A stretch of DNA of 64,000 bases from Mariprofundus erugo (GTDB taxonomy: Bacteria > Pseudomonadota > Zetaproteobacteria > Mariprofundales > Mariprofundaceae), in NCBI RefSeq assembly GCF_005818865.1, contig NZ_VBRY01000007.1:119895-183894 (forward strand), written 5' to 3'. Each line of letters begins with the position of its first letter. Within the stretch, counting starts at the first letter, position 1. The position numbers and the translations under genes were made by a program. Below the pieces are notes generated by a model. The model searched no databases, was not told the origin of the DNA, and saw only the letters and a list, made by a program, of their open reading frames with translations. Positions 19,545 to 28,237 of this stretch are shown in pieces.

Positions 19545-19849
19545 GTTTCTGGAAGCGGAAGCGGGCTACTGCCAGTGCCCGTCATATTCTGGTCGCCGAT
19601 CTGGCGACATGTGAAGCATTAAAGGCCGATATTGAGGCCGGTGCCGATTTTGCCGAGCTGGCAAAAGCGCATTCAACCTGCCCGTCCGGTAAAAAAGGGG
19701 GCGATCTGGGCGTCTTCCGGGAACGCCAGATGGTCAAGGAGTTCAACGATGTGGTCTTTAGCGGTGAGCTGCACAAGGTGCACGGGCCGGTGAAAACCCA
19801 GTTCGGCTATCACCTGATCGAAATCACCGACAGAAGTACAGCAAAATGA
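19541..19849 (+). CDS. Parvulin-type peptidyl-prolyl isomerase
   Basis: 102-aa single-domain parvulin. ASARHILVAD, the core loop CPSGKKGGDLGVFRERQMVKEF (in parts) and the end VKTQFGYHLIEI are the standard rotamase motifs. No signal peptide is present, so it is probably cytoplasmic, like E. coli PpiC. ATG 19541 overlaps the tcdA stop (ATGA). Confidence 0.9.
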   Translation: MSFWKRKRATASARHILVADLATCEALKADIEAGADFAELAKAHSTCPSGKKGGDLGVFRERQMVKEFNDVVFSGELHKVHGPVKTQFGYHLIEITDRSTAK

Positions 19850-19883
19850 GCCGGCCTTCATCGCCCATGGCACGGATGCAGCG

Positions 19884-20150
19884 ATGGCGCTGATCTGGTG
19901 CACCCGGCGTGGTGTCGGGCGCGGCTTTTCTAACGAGCTGGCGGCCTGTGTCGCCTGTGAATGCCGCCGGCGCAAACAGTGTGCGCCCTATGCTGCCCTG
20001 ACGCTGGATCAGATTGCCGCCGCCAATAGTGAGGCGAAATCCAATGGTCATGCGGTGTATGAATCGATGCCGCTGTTTGAAGCGGCCTTTACAAGGCTGC
20101 AAGTAGCGCAGAGAGATGAATCATTGCGCCATGGGCCGGATGGAGAATAG
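19884..20150 (+). CDS. Small cysteine-cluster protein, unknown function
   Basis: 88-aa open frame with a tight cysteine cluster (WCTRRGVGRGF, then CVACECRRRKQCAPY) suggestive of a zinc site or an Fe-S-like knot. It lies 34 bp after the parvulin gene on the same strand. Its last 62 bp overlap the convergent DUF457 gene. The spacing of four Cys and several Arg looks deliberate rather than random, but I recognise no family. It may be a read-through of a spurious frame. Confidence 0.45.
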   Translation: MALIWCTRRGVGRGFSNELAACVACECRRRKQCAPYAALTLDQIAAANSEAKSNGHAVYESMPLFEAAFTRLQVAQRDESLRHGPDGE

Positions 20151-20790
20151 CTGACTGCAGCTGCTCCGGCATCGGTAACAGCCAGAAGCCTGCCGCGACA
20201 GCGGTATAAAGCAGCAGATATGAGCGCCAGGCTGCGGGTGAAAACAGCGTCAGTGCCGTGCCGAATGACTGTTTAAGTTCGCTGTTGGCAAGGTTGACGC
20301 TGAACAGCTCATCCAGCAACAGATGTAACAGGTAACCGCCACTGATAAAGCCGCCGGCCAGCCAGCAAAATGGCAGCGACCATGCCAGCAGCTTTTGCCC
20401 CAGCGCCACCGTGATCAGGCCGGTCAGCAAGACGGCAGGCAGTGAATGGAAGAGGCCCCGGTGGACGGTGATGCGGGTAAACAGCGTCAGCACGACATAG
20501 CGCATCAGCACGGCCGTAGCTGCAGCCCATGCCAGCAACGACCATAACGGCATCGTCCCCTGCAGTGTGATCACCACCATGAGTGTGGTGGCCAGGGTCA
20601 GCAGTCGAAACAGCCAGTGTGCTGCAACCGAGTGATCGGAATCGATATCGGGAAACATGCCGCCGATCATGCCCAGACTGCACAATATGACCGCCTCGGG
20701 CGTGGTGGCCATGCCCGCTGTTGTGGCTGCGTTGGCTGCCGCCAGTGAGGCGATGCCGGCAACACCGATGTGAGTTCTGAAGTTGGCCAT
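20089..20790 (-). CDS. DUF457 family inner-membrane metal-dependent hydrolase-like protein
   Basis: 233-aa membrane protein with several hydrophobic helices. The family signatures are FRTHIGVAG near the N-terminus, GMFPDIDSDHS, TVHRGLFHSLPA and GGYLLHLLLDEL. The conserved His and Asp residues make up the presumed metal site of the YdjM/YbcI-type family. Function is unknown in the family; some members are under SOS control. It is convergent with the small cysteine-rich gene and overlaps its end. Confidence 0.8.
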   Translation of the reverse strand: MANFRTHIGVAGIASLAAANAATTAGMATTPEAVILCSLGMIGGMFPDIDSDHSVAAHWLFRLLTLATTLMVVITLQGTMPLWSLLAWAAATAVLMRYVVLTLFTRITVHRGLFHSLPAVLLTGLITVALGQKLLAWSLPFCWLAGGFISGGYLLHLLLDELFSVNLANSELKQSFGTALTLFSPAAWRSYLLLYTAVAAGFWLLPMPEQLQSAILHPAHGAMIHLSALLAAL

Positions 20791-21030
20791 TGTCCGCGCT
20801 CCTTTTTGTTGTATGGATGCACTGGATCACGATTGCTGGGTGTGATTCGGCGTGTTATTCCCCCGGTGGATTCCGGCAGGTCATTTCATCATTTTGACAG
20901 TCATATGATCGTACAGGCCATCGGTACGATGGCAGTTCATGGGCGGGTGATGGTTCGATGTGCGATTTGAGTGATGCGTTTGCCGGATGTATAGCCCGGG
21001 CGAGATTACGTTGCCGTGATACGCCTCACC
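20791..21030. other. Intergenic gap, nothing recognised
   Basis: These 240 bp separate two minus-strand genes. I see no tRNA, clear stem-loop terminator or conserved coding frame. The part next to 20790 must contain the DUF457 promoter and ribosome site. Confidence 0.4.
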
Positions 21031-21351
21031 TTAAACCTCAACCCCTTCATTTTCCGGTTTTTGCAGCAGCGGTTTAATCAGCTCTTTCAGCCACTGATCC
21101 AGTTTTTCGAGCCCCTGATGCAGATCATCGAAATCTTTTGCCGAGAGGACGCCATCATGATTACGGTCGAGTGCATCAAAGCTTTTTCTGATGCCGGGTT
21201 CGAGATGCTTCATCACCTCTTCAAAGCTGACTTCGCCATCACCGTTGCTGTCAAAAGCCTCCAGTCCGTCAGCCCGGGCAGGCGGGGTATGGCAGCACAG
21301 TGTCAGTGCGAGCAGCGGTGCGGCAAGATAGCGGAGAGGTGTTGTATGCAT
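21031..21351 (-). CDS. Exported EF-hand calcium-binding protein
   Basis: 106-aa protein with a signal peptide (YLAAPLLALTLCC, ending near ARA) and two EF-hand loops, DSNGDGEVSFEE and DRNHDGVLSAKD. Each has Asp or Asn at the 1, 3 and 5 positions and Glu or Asp at the end. A charged amphipathic tail follows. The ATG at 21351 is chosen because the signal sequence begins there; the frame is open to 21372. The function is probably calcium binding in the periplasm; partners are unknown. Confidence 0.75.
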   Translation of the reverse strand: MHTTPLRYLAAPLLALTLCCHTPPARADGLEAFDSNGDGEVSFEEVMKHLEPGIRKSFDALDRNHDGVLSAKDFDDLHQGLEKLDQWLKELIKPLLQKPENEGVEV

Positions 21352-21355
21352 GGTG

Positions 21356-22021
21356 CTAAATTTTGCGCACAAGTGTTAATCCATCCGCCATGGGCAGCAT
21401 GGCGATGTCGACACGAGGATCTTCGTGGAGCAGCTGATTCAGTGCTCTGATGGCGCAGGTGGAGGGCTCCTGATTAGCCGGGTCAATCACATCGCCTCCC
21501 CACAGCGTGTTATCGACCACAATCAGTCCACCGGCTTTTACCAGCTGCAGGCTGCGCTCATAGTAGGCCGTGTAATTGACCTTGTCGGCATCGATAAAAA
21601 CGACATCGAACGATCCGGCGGCATCCTCGCCCAGCAATGCATCGAGTGTCGCCAGTGCAGGTGCAAGCTTAAGGTTAATGCGCTCACTGACGCCGGCCTT
21701 TTCCCAGAATTGCTGCGCCACATCGGTCCAGGTGGTCGATATATCACAGGTGGTGATCAGTCCGTCTTCCGGCAGCGCCTGTGCCATCCACAGGGTGGCA
21801 TAGCCGGTGTAGGTGCCGATCTCGAGAATACGCCGGGCTCCGCTTAACCGGATCAGCAGCGCCATCAACTGCCCCTGTTCTGCGGTGGAGCGCATGACCG
21901 ATAACTCCTGCTGCGCGGTGGCCTCACGCAGCTGTTGGAGAATCAATGGCTCTCTGACGCCCACCTGTTGCAGGTACTGGTTGAGCGGCTCATCCAGACC
22001 CAGTGAGTGATTAGCCAACAC
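21356..22021 (-). CDS. O-methyltransferase (caffeoyl-CoA OMT-like family)
   Basis: 221-aa SAM-dependent methyltransferase. It has LEIGTYTGYATLWMA (SAM motif I), FDVVFIDADKVNY (metal and acceptor site) and GGLIVVDNTLWGGDV. The true start is GTG at 22021, with GGAGGGG just upstream and an 11-nt overlap with the DUF523 stop. The much longer open frame reaching 22477 is only a shadow of DUF523. The substrate is unknown; bacterial members act on small catechol-like or tRNA substrates. Confidence 0.85.
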   Translation of the reverse strand: MLANHSLGLDEPLNQYLQQVGVREPLILQQLREATAQQELSVMRSTAEQGQLMALLIRLSGARRILEIGTYTGYATLWMAQALPEDGLITTCDISTTWTDVAQQFWEKAGVSERINLKLAPALATLDALLGEDAAGSFDVVFIDADKVNYTAYYERSLQLVKAGGLIVVDNTLWGGDVIDPANQEPSTCAIRALNQLLHEDPRVDIAMLPMADGLTLVRKI

Positions 22022-22508
22022 GCCCCTCCAGTTCATCCAGACGCTGTGCTGCTTCCTGCAGCTGATATTCACTGAAGACAGAAATGCCGTGGCGGGTGAG
22101 CAGGGCTGCGGTGATGCCCTGGCCGGCAATCTTGTTGCCGGTAAACATGCCGTCGTTGATGCAGGTGACACCGCATGAAGGGCTGCCCTCCTTGAGGACG
22201 GCAATCTTGATTCTGTGGCGCCAGCATTCACGCAGAGCGATTTCCGCGCCTTCGATAAAGGCGGCGGTGACATCCTCACCATCCTTGCGCCGTACGGCGG
22301 CCTTGCCCCGCATGGCTGCGGCTGTATCGCCACCTTCGATCTCGGCAGGCAGGCGCGGCGTCGGCAGACCGGCAATGGTTTCAGGGCAGAGCGGGACAAT
22401 GCGTCCCTGTTTTTGCCACAGATCGAGCACGCCATGGCGCAGGCAGTCGCCACCATCGTAGCGCACCTTCTCTCCAACCAGACATGAACTTACCAGTACC
22501 TTTTGCAT
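22011..22508 (-). CDS. DUF523 family protein
   Basis: 165-aa protein matching DUF523: VLVSSCLVGEKVRYDGGDC at the start, IVPLCPETIAGLPTPR, then LKEGSPSCGVTCINDGMFTG. The conserved cysteines suggest a metal- or thiol-based site. Biochemical function is unknown to me. It is the first gene of a two-gene unit with the methyltransferase. Confidence 0.85.
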   Translation of the reverse strand: MQKVLVSSCLVGEKVRYDGGDCLRHGVLDLWQKQGRIVPLCPETIAGLPTPRLPAEIEGGDTAAAMRGKAAVRRKDGEDVTAAFIEGAEIALRECWRHRIKIAVLKEGSPSCGVTCINDGMFTGNKIAGQGITAALLTRHGISVFSEYQLQEAAQRLDELEGRVG

Positions 22509-22857
22509 GCCCTAATGCTTCACCGCTATGGCGTTTCAGTAAAGACGCGAATTTTACGGGTTCCCGTCAGTTAAAGGTGCATGTCTGATGATCGGGAGAG
22601 GCATGTTTAATGCAGTATTTGAAACAGACTCATGGGATGAGTCCGTTGTTCTTTCTTTGTCTGGCCAAAGAAAAGCCACCGGATTATTTTGATTTGAATC
22701 CTATCGCGCGGCTAATGGCCGCTTTGCTCCCTGCGGGTACCCGTCATGACGCTCTGCGCATGGTCGCAACTCCGTTGCTCTTTGCCATGCGCATTCAGGT
22801 CATTCCGGCAGACCTGCAAGGGGGGGAAGCATCATTCAGCTACGTTGGGAGCAGAAT

Positions 22858-22886
22858 GGAGGGTGTAAGAATTTTTGTGTAAACGG
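22858..22886. mobile_element. Possible solo IS256-type terminal repeat
   Basis: GGAGGGTGTAAGAATTTTTG followed by TGTAAA has the layout of IS256/Mutator-type ends (GR..GT....ATT.TGTAAA). No transposase follows on either side, and the ATG about 20 bp inside opens only a 25-codon frame. If real, this is a relic after deletion of the element. The family call is from memory of consensus shape and needs an ISfinder search. Confidence 0.3.
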
Positions 22887-23008
22887 CGTTGGAGGTGTTT
22901 TTTTGTATGGTAATCATCATGGTTTTCTCCCCTCAATGGCGGGGAGGCGAGTATAGAGGAGGGGGGGCTTGTGCAGCAAATTGAGTGGGGATTTGGTGGC
23001 GGGTAAAC

Positions 23009-23045
23009 AAAAAAGGGGGCTGCGTTTGATCGCAGCCCCCTTTTT
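23009..23045 (-). terminator. Strong bidirectional rho-independent terminator
   Basis: A perfect 10-bp stem (GGGGGCTGCG at 23015-23024 and CGCAGCCCCC at 23031-23040) with a 6-nt loop is flanked by an A run on the left and a T run on the right. It ends the minus-strand cytochrome b gene 26 bp after its stop and would work in both directions. Confidence 0.9.
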
Positions 23046-23070
23046 CTAACAGGCGTAAGGCCGTTGGATT

Positions 23071-23724
23071 TTATGCGCCGGGTTTGATGCGGGCGATAAT
23101 GTTATGGCCCATGCGCTGGTGGATAATGACAGCCAGGATATGAGCGCCGATCAGTGCTTCAAGGCCGCCGACAACCAGTTCGTGGGTTTCAGCGATGAAC
23201 TCGATGAATTCGGTTTGCGGGGTGGTCTGGCTCCAGCCGAAAAACAGGATCGAGCCGGTGATGGCCATGGCAATGGATGCCAGCAGAATCAGACCATGAA
23301 CCATGCGGGCAACGGTTTCACCCTCTTCAGGCGGAGCCAGCTTTGCCTGCTTCCAGCCGGCCATCTGTGCCTTGATCTCCTCGCCGAGCTTTTTGCGGCC
23401 ATCGGCGAACAGCCATGGCAGCAGGTCGCGGAAACCTGCGCCGGGAACGGAGGTCAGCGCCAGAATGATGCGGGCCAGCAGCAGGCCGCCAATGAACAGG
23501 CCGAGGAACTCATGCACTTCAAAACCGAGTGTTTCAACGACCGGGCCGGCAGCCGCGGCATGGTGCTCACCCTCATGGGCAATAGCCGGCATGATCCAGT
23601 TCATGGCCGCCTCATGTTCATCTTCAACCTCGGGAACATCCATCAGCTCGCCGACAGCCAGCTGTGTCAGCATGCTCAGCGCCAGCAGTGAATGTAAAAT
23701 ACGGATCGGTGTACCATAGCCCAT
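23071..23724 (-). CDS. Di-haem cytochrome b561-like membrane protein
   Basis: 217-aa protein with four predicted transmembrane helices. Histidines are placed as haem b ligands: ILHSLLAL in helix 1, FEVHEFLG in helix 2, MVHGLILL in helix 3 and THELVVGGLEA in helix 4. A His/Glu-rich loop (EHEAAMN...HEGEHHAAAAG) lies between helices 1 and 2, and a Lys-rich soluble insertion between helices 2 and 3. The family passes electrons between quinol and small cytochromes. It stands alone, so its partner is not visible. Confidence 0.8.
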   Translation of the reverse strand: MGYGTPIRILHSLLALSMLTQLAVGELMDVPEVEDEHEAAMNWIMPAIAHEGEHHAAAAGPVVETLGFEVHEFLGLFIGGLLLARIILALTSVPGAGFRDLLPWLFADGRKKLGEEIKAQMAGWKQAKLAPPEEGETVARMVHGLILLASIAMAITGSILFFGWSQTTPQTEFIEFIAETHELVVGGLEALIGAHILAVIIHQRMGHNIIARIKPGA

Positions 23725-23806
23725 CAGTTATCTCCTCTTTTCCATCGTGTTTCCGGAATCACGCGCAAACTAGCGGAAAATATTGCCATTTAGCCAGTGA
23801 CAGGAA

Positions 23807-23830
23807 AAAGGCCCCGGTGAAGGGGCCTTT
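23807..23830 (-). terminator. argG rho-independent terminator
   Basis: Stem AAAGGCCCC/GGGGCCTTT (9 bp) with a 6-nt loop starts 9 bp after the argG stop. On the minus strand it is followed by T residues, so it terminates argG. Confidence 0.88.
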
Positions 23831-23839
23831 GACATCAAA

Positions 23840-25057
23840 TTAGCGGCCGGCCAGTGCAGCCATGCGCAGACGCAGTGCATTAAGCTTGATGAAGCCGCCT
23901 GCATCTTTCTGATCGTAGGCGCCCTTGTCATCTTCGAAGGTGCACAGGCGCTCATCAAACAGCGACTGCTCGGAGCGACGGCCGACAACCAGTACATTGC
24001 CCTTGAACAGCTTCAGGCGAACATCACCGTTGACGGTGGCCTGACTGTAATCGATGGCCTGCTGCAGCATCACACGCTCAGGTGCGAACCAGTAGCCGTT
24101 ATAGATCAGCTTGGCATAACGTGGCATCAGCTCATCTTTCAGGTGGGCGGCTTCGCGATCGACGGTGATCGACTCAATCGCACGGTGTGCCTTCAGCATG
24201 ATGGTGCCGCCGGGGGTTTCATAGCAGCCGCGTGACTTCATACCGACAAAACGGTTCTCAACAATGTCGATACGACCGATGCCGTGCTTGCCGCCGATGC
24301 GGTTGAGTTCGGCCAGTACCTGCGCCGGGGTCATGGCAACGCCGTTGATGGCGACGATATCGCCACCTTTATAGCTCAGCTCGATATATTCAGGTTCATC
24401 CGGTGCTTTTTCAGGGGAGACGGACCAGCGCCACATGGACTCGGATGGCTCGCACCATGGATCTTCCAGATCATAGCCTTCATAGGAGATATGCAGCATG
24501 TTGGCATCCATGGAGTAGGGCGACTTGGTGCCTTCGCGTTTGCGCTCGATGGCGATGCCATGTTTGGCTGCATAGTTGAGCATATCTTCACGGGAGACGA
24601 GGTCCCACTGGCGCCATGGCGCAATGACCTTCACATCCGGTTTCAGTGCATAAAAGCCGAGCTCAAAGCGTACCTGGTCGTTGCCCTTGCCGGTGGCACC
24701 ATGTGATACCGCATCCGCGCCTTCCAGGTTGGCGATTTCGATCATGCGCTTGGCAATCAGCGGGCGCGCAATGGAGGTGCCCAGCAGGTATTCACCTTCG
24801 TAAATGGCATTGGCGCGGAACATCGGGAATACGTAGTCACGTACGAACTCTTCGCGCATGTCCTCGATATAGATCGATTTGACGCCGCCGGCTTTCGCCT
24901 TGGCGCGGGCATCCTCAACCTCGTCGCCCTGACCGAGATCAGCGGTAAAGGTGACCACCTCACAGCCATAGGTTTCCTGCAGCCAGCGCAGAATGATGGA
25001 GGTGTCCAGTCCGCCGGAATAGGCAAGGACCGCTTTTTTGATTTCAGGATGCGACAT
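23840..25057 (-). CDS. argG: Argininosuccinate synthase
   Basis: Joins citrulline and aspartate with ATP, the penultimate step in arginine synthesis. The N-terminal ATP pyrophosphatase loop AYSGGLDTS is at about residues 12-20. [17 protein letters not shown] and the citrulline-binding [16 protein letters not shown] are intact. At 405 aa it is full length. It has its own terminator and no neighbouring arg genes. Confidence 0.97.
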   Translation of the reverse strand: MSHPEIKKAVLAYSGGLDTSIILRWLQETYGCEVVTFTADLGQGDEVEDARAKAKAGGVKSIYIEDMREEFVRDYVFPMFRANAIYEGEYLLGTSIARPLIAKRMIEIANLEGADAVSHGATGKGNDQVRFELGFYALKPDVKVIAPWRQWDLVSREDMLNYAAKHGIAIERKREGTKSPYSMDANMLHISYEGYDLEDPWCEPSESMWRWSVSPEKAPDEPEYIELSYKGGDIVAINGVAMTPAQVLAELNRIGGKHGIGRIDIVENRFVGMKSRGCYETPGGTIMLKAHRAIESITVDREAAHLKDELMPRYAKLIYNGYWFAPERVMLQQAIDYSQATVNGDVRLKLFKGNVLVVGRRSEQSLFDERLCTFEDDKGAYDQKDAGGFIKLNALRLRMAALAGR

Positions 25058-25192
25058 AAGTTGTGTTCCTCATGCAATGAATTGGGAGCCCGTAGCAGAG
25101 CGATGCGCAAGGCTACACATCAGCTCCCGGGGTTTCCATGCTCATCATGTGGCAATGTCACCGCCTGCCTCGTGCAGCGCCGGTGGCTGTTG

Positions 25193-26038
25193 TTATTCCG
25201 GTACCAGCCAGTTGAAAGTGGCAAGGCCGTTGCCGGCGATGAGGTTTTGGTGGAGCCAGTCGAGCGATCTCTTCATGCTCTGTTCGGCATGCCAGGGCGG
25301 ATTCACAATCAGTAGCCCCGAGCCGTACATCTGCATCTCCGGGAAGCTCTCCTTGCCATCGAGCTCCACCCGCAGAATTTTACGAATGCCGGAGCGTTTC
25401 AGGGCATTGAACAGGTCAAGGTGGCGGCCTGCCGGTAGCAGCGGGTACCAGATCACATAGACGCCGGCGCGGAAGCGGGTGCAGGCATCGGAAATGGTGC
25501 GGGCAACCTTCTTGTACTCCTCCTTGTTTTCATAAGAGGGGTCGAGAAAGATCAGGCCTCGCTTTTCCACGGGCGGCAAAAGTGCCGGCACAGCCTCGAA
25601 GGCATCCCGTTTGTGCAGGGCAATCCTGCGACTGTTTTTGAATCCTTCGCGCAGGGCATCGAACTCCTGCGGATGCAGATCGCAGGCTGCCAGCCTGTCT
25701 GTATCGCGCAGCATGGCGGCCAGCAGGGCGGTGGAGCCGGGTAAGCGAGTGAAACTGCCATCGCTGTTTTCGCCTTCGATGATGTTGAACCAGCGGGAGA
25801 CGCCTTCCGGCAGATGGCCATGGCGTAGCGGCCACAATTTTCCGATGCCGCTATCAAACTCCCTGTTTTTGAGCGCTTCGGCCGAATCGAGGTTGTAGAT
25901 GCCCCGGCTGGCGAAGGCATCGAAGAGAAACAGTGGAGCCTCTTTCAGCATCATCGCGGCAACAAGGTCACCGAGAACGATATGCTTTAGTGCATCGGCA
26001 TGGCAACCGGCATGGTAGGAGTGTTGATAGCTGAGCAT
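25193..26038 (-). CDS. rlmJ: 23S rRNA (adenine-2030-N6)-methyltransferase RlmJ
   Basis: 281-aa RNA methyltransferase. The N-terminal MLSYQHSYHAGCHADALKH is diagnostic of RlmJ (formerly YhiR). FLFDAFASRGIYNL provides the SAM-binding segment, and LIFLDPSYENKEEYKKV holds the catalytic motif (DPSY in place of the usual DPPY, still in the allowed N6-adenine class). It is the last ordinary chromosomal gene before the A+T-rich island at 26.2 kb. Confidence 0.93.
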   Translation of the reverse strand: MLSYQHSYHAGCHADALKHIVLGDLVAAMMLKEAPLFLFDAFASRGIYNLDSAEALKNREFDSGIGKLWPLRHGHLPEGVSRWFNIIEGENSDGSFTRLPGSTALLAAMLRDTDRLAACDLHPQEFDALREGFKNSRRIALHKRDAFEAVPALLPPVEKRGLIFLDPSYENKEEYKKVARTISDACTRFRAGVYVIWYPLLPAGRHLDLFNALKRSGIRKILRVELDGKESFPEMQMYGSGLLIVNPPWHAEQSMKRSLDWLHQNLIAGNGLATFNWLVPE

Positions 26039-26200
26039 GGAATGAATACTGAACCTACCCTGATCGGAATGAAATACTCGGTGGATGGACTATTTGTTGA
26101 GCTTACGGTCAATTGTGGCTAGAAAGCTATACAATTCTGACATAGGTTCCTACTTATGGGTTTTGACTTGTTTGCTGTTATGTAGGATTAGTGTGGTTCG

Positions 26201-28222
26201 ATGTTAACTAGATCATTTAGGCATTTGGATGGTATCGGAGAAAAGAAAGAGCGCGAGCTCTGGAATGCGGGTGTTTATTCATGGGCTGAATTTTGTGAAG
26301 GCAACAGGCAACTGTCATTTTTTCCAGAAGATGATGGTAGGTCTAAGTTAATTGAAGCTTCCCAGCGAGCTTTTTTGGAAGGTGATGCGGACTATTTTGC
26401 TGAGCATTTACCAAGCAGTGAACATTATCGAATAGCTCTTACTTATCCTGAAAAAACAATGTTCCTGGATATTGAGACAACCGGTCTTAGCAAATATTAT
26501 GATCAAATCACATTAATTGGCTGGAGCATGGGAAAAGATTTCCAAGTTTATGTTCAAGGTCAAGATATCGGAGTCTTTCAAAGGGCATTAAATGATGCCA
26601 AGGCGATAGTAACCTTTAATGGTGCAATTTTTGATATTCCGTTTATTAAAAGTGCTTTTCAAGATATTCACTTTCCTAAGGCCCACATCGATTTGCGATT
26701 CTTTGGTAAACAGTTTGGTTTATCCGGTGGTCAGAAAGAAATAGAGGTTGAGCTGGGGATTAAGCGTACGGCTGAATTAAAGGGCATCCAAGGTGAGGCG
26801 GCTCCTATTTTGTGGCACAAATATCGGAGAGGAGATCTGCATGCATTAAAGCTCTTAATTAAATATAACCAAGCTGATATCGAAGGCATGAAAACGATCT
26901 TCGATGTTGCGATAACACGGTTGATTGCAAAACGATCATTGCCAGTTGCTGTTTGTAAGCCTATTCATTTTGCACGGATGAAAAGTAAAGTTAGGTGGAA
27001 AGGGGATGCGAAAATTCAAGTATCTCTATATGATGGTGAAATCGGTCCGAAGATTCGTTACTCGGATCTTAATGTGCCATCGGGTTTTAAGGTTGCAGGA
27101 ATAGATTTAACTGGTTCTGAAGATAAGGCCACAGGCTGGTGCCTGTTAGAAGGCAACCGTGCCACTACGAAACGTATTTTGACGGATGCTGAACTCGTTG
27201 CAGAAACAATTAAAGCTAATCCTGATGTTATTTCCATAGATTCACCGCTATCAATTCCGAAAGGGCGAATTCGGGTCACGGACGATGATCCGGGTCGAGA
27301 CGAATTCGGCATTATGAGAGGGTGCGAGCGGACACTGAAAAAACGAGGGGTGAACGTATACCCCAGCCTTATTCCAAGTATGCAGCAATTGACCGCCAGA
27401 GGTATGAGGCTGGCCGACCGATTCAGGAAACTCGGATTTCCGGTGATCGAAAGTTATCCGGGCGCGGCTCAGGATATTATGGGTATCCCGAGAAAAGGGG
27501 CCGGCGTCGAGTTTTTGTTGGAAGGGTTGGTTGAGTTTGGGGTTGAAGGCGCATTCCAAACGGAACCAGTTAGTCATGACGAGTTGGATGCAATCACATC
27601 CTCGATTGTCGGCCTGTTTTTTTGGGTTGGGAAGTTCGAAGCACTTGGGAATGAAGATGAGGAATACCTCATTATTCCGGATCTGGATGTAGATACGGAC
27701 TCATGGCTGAATCGAAGGGTGGTCGGTTTTAGTGGTCCGGTTGCAGCAGGGAAAACGACCGCTGCCAGATTTCTCGAAGAATTGGGATACTCGTACGCAA
27801 GATTCAGCAATGTTCTGGAAGCTCAGCTGGTGGCGAAAGGGGAGCCTGTTTCCCGCGAGCGTTTACAGGTCTACGGGCAAGAGGTGCATGAGGAATTTGG
27901 CCAGCGATGGCTGTGTGGCAAGCTGGTTCAGATGCTTCCCGATAATGGCAACTGCGTGATCGATGGCTTACGTTTTCCAGAGGACTACGCTTTTATGGTG
28001 GAATCATTCGGTCCTGCGTTCCGACACTATTATATCGAGGCATCGACGGATTTAAGGGCGCAGCGGTATGGGCAAAGAAATTCATCCAACGGATTCAGTA
28101 CGGCTGATGCGCATGCAGTCGAGCAATCCATTGAACATCTGAAAGGTATGGCACTGGAAACGATTGAGAATCAGGCGGGGCTTGATGTGTTCGAGAGGAT
28201 GATCAAACATTTGGCGCTGTAA
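26201..28222 (+). CDS. Fusion protein: HhH + RNase H-like nuclease + DUF429 + P-loop nucleotide kinase
   Basis: 673-aa protein with three recognisable parts. Residues 1-35 look like a helix-hairpin-helix (HLDGIGEKKERELWNAGV). Residues 85-242 match the YprB-type RNase H-like fold, with acidic residues DIE (Asp90, Glu92), Asp145 and Asp226 in DEDD order. Residues 298-480 match DUF429, with AGIDLTGS (Asp301), ISIDSPLSIP (Asp347), ESYPGAAQD and SHDELDAI. Residues 507-673 are a P-loop kinase: Walker A GPVAAGKTT (512-520), then VIDGLRFPED, as in dephospho-CoA-kinase/UPF0200-type enzymes. All key residues are present. It is the first gene of the four-gene island, and its A+T-rich codon use differs from its flanks. 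I know of no characterised protein with this order; function as nuclease plus (deoxy)nucleotide kinase is inferred. Confidence 0.8.
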   Translation: MLTRSFRHLDGIGEKKERELWNAGVYSWAEFCEGNRQLSFFPEDDGRSKLIEASQRAFLEGDADYFAEHLPSSEHYRIALTYPEKTMFLDIETTGLSKYYDQITLIGWSMGKDFQVYVQGQDIGVFQRALNDAKAIVTFNGAIFDIPFIKSAFQDIHFPKAHIDLRFFGKQFGLSGGQKEIEVELGIKRTAELKGIQGEAAPILWHKYRRGDLHALKLLIKYNQADIEGMKTIFDVAITRLIAKRSLPVAVCKPIHFARMKSKVRWKGDAKIQVSLYDGEIGPKIRYSDLNVPSGFKVAGIDLTGSEDKATGWCLLEGNRATTKRILTDAELVAETIKANPDVISIDSPLSIPKGRIRVTDDDPGRDEFGIMRGCERTLKKRGVNVYPSLIPSMQQLTARGMRLADRFRKLGFPVIESYPGAAQDIMGIPRKGAGVEFLLEGLVEFGVEGAFQTEPVSHDELDAITSSIVGLFFWVGKFEALGNEDEEYLIIPDLDVDTDSWLNRRVVGFSGPVAAGKTTAARFLEELGYSYARFSNVLEAQLVAKGEPVSRERLQVYGQEVHEEFGQRWLCGKLVQMLPDNGNCVIDGLRFPEDYAFMVESFGPAFRHYYIEASTDLRAQRYGQRNSSNGFSTADAHAVEQSIEHLKGMALETIENQAGLDVFERMIKHLAL

Positions 28223-28237
28223 AACGGGAGGGAGTTC

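Larger units (their letters stand above)
22509..23070. other. 560-bp gap with degenerate repeat or IS remnant, no gene
   Basis: A 90-codon plus-strand frame (22610-22882) exists, but it has low-complexity content of the kind read from dispersed intergenic repeats (segments such as LPAGTRHDALR). I do not call it a gene. The segment at 22858-22886 resembles one end of an insertion sequence, and a strong bidirectional terminator ends the gap. Nothing else is evident. Confidence 0.5.

Noticed and set aside
21356..22477. 373-codon version of the methyltransferase
   Set aside because: The first 150 codons are a shadow of DUF523 in another frame. The GTG at 22021 with GGAGG fits the family length.
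22610..22882. 90-codon plus-strand reading frame in the 560-bp gap
   Set aside because: Its content resembles translations of dispersed intergenic repeats, it has no clear ribosome site, and it runs into the IS-like end.
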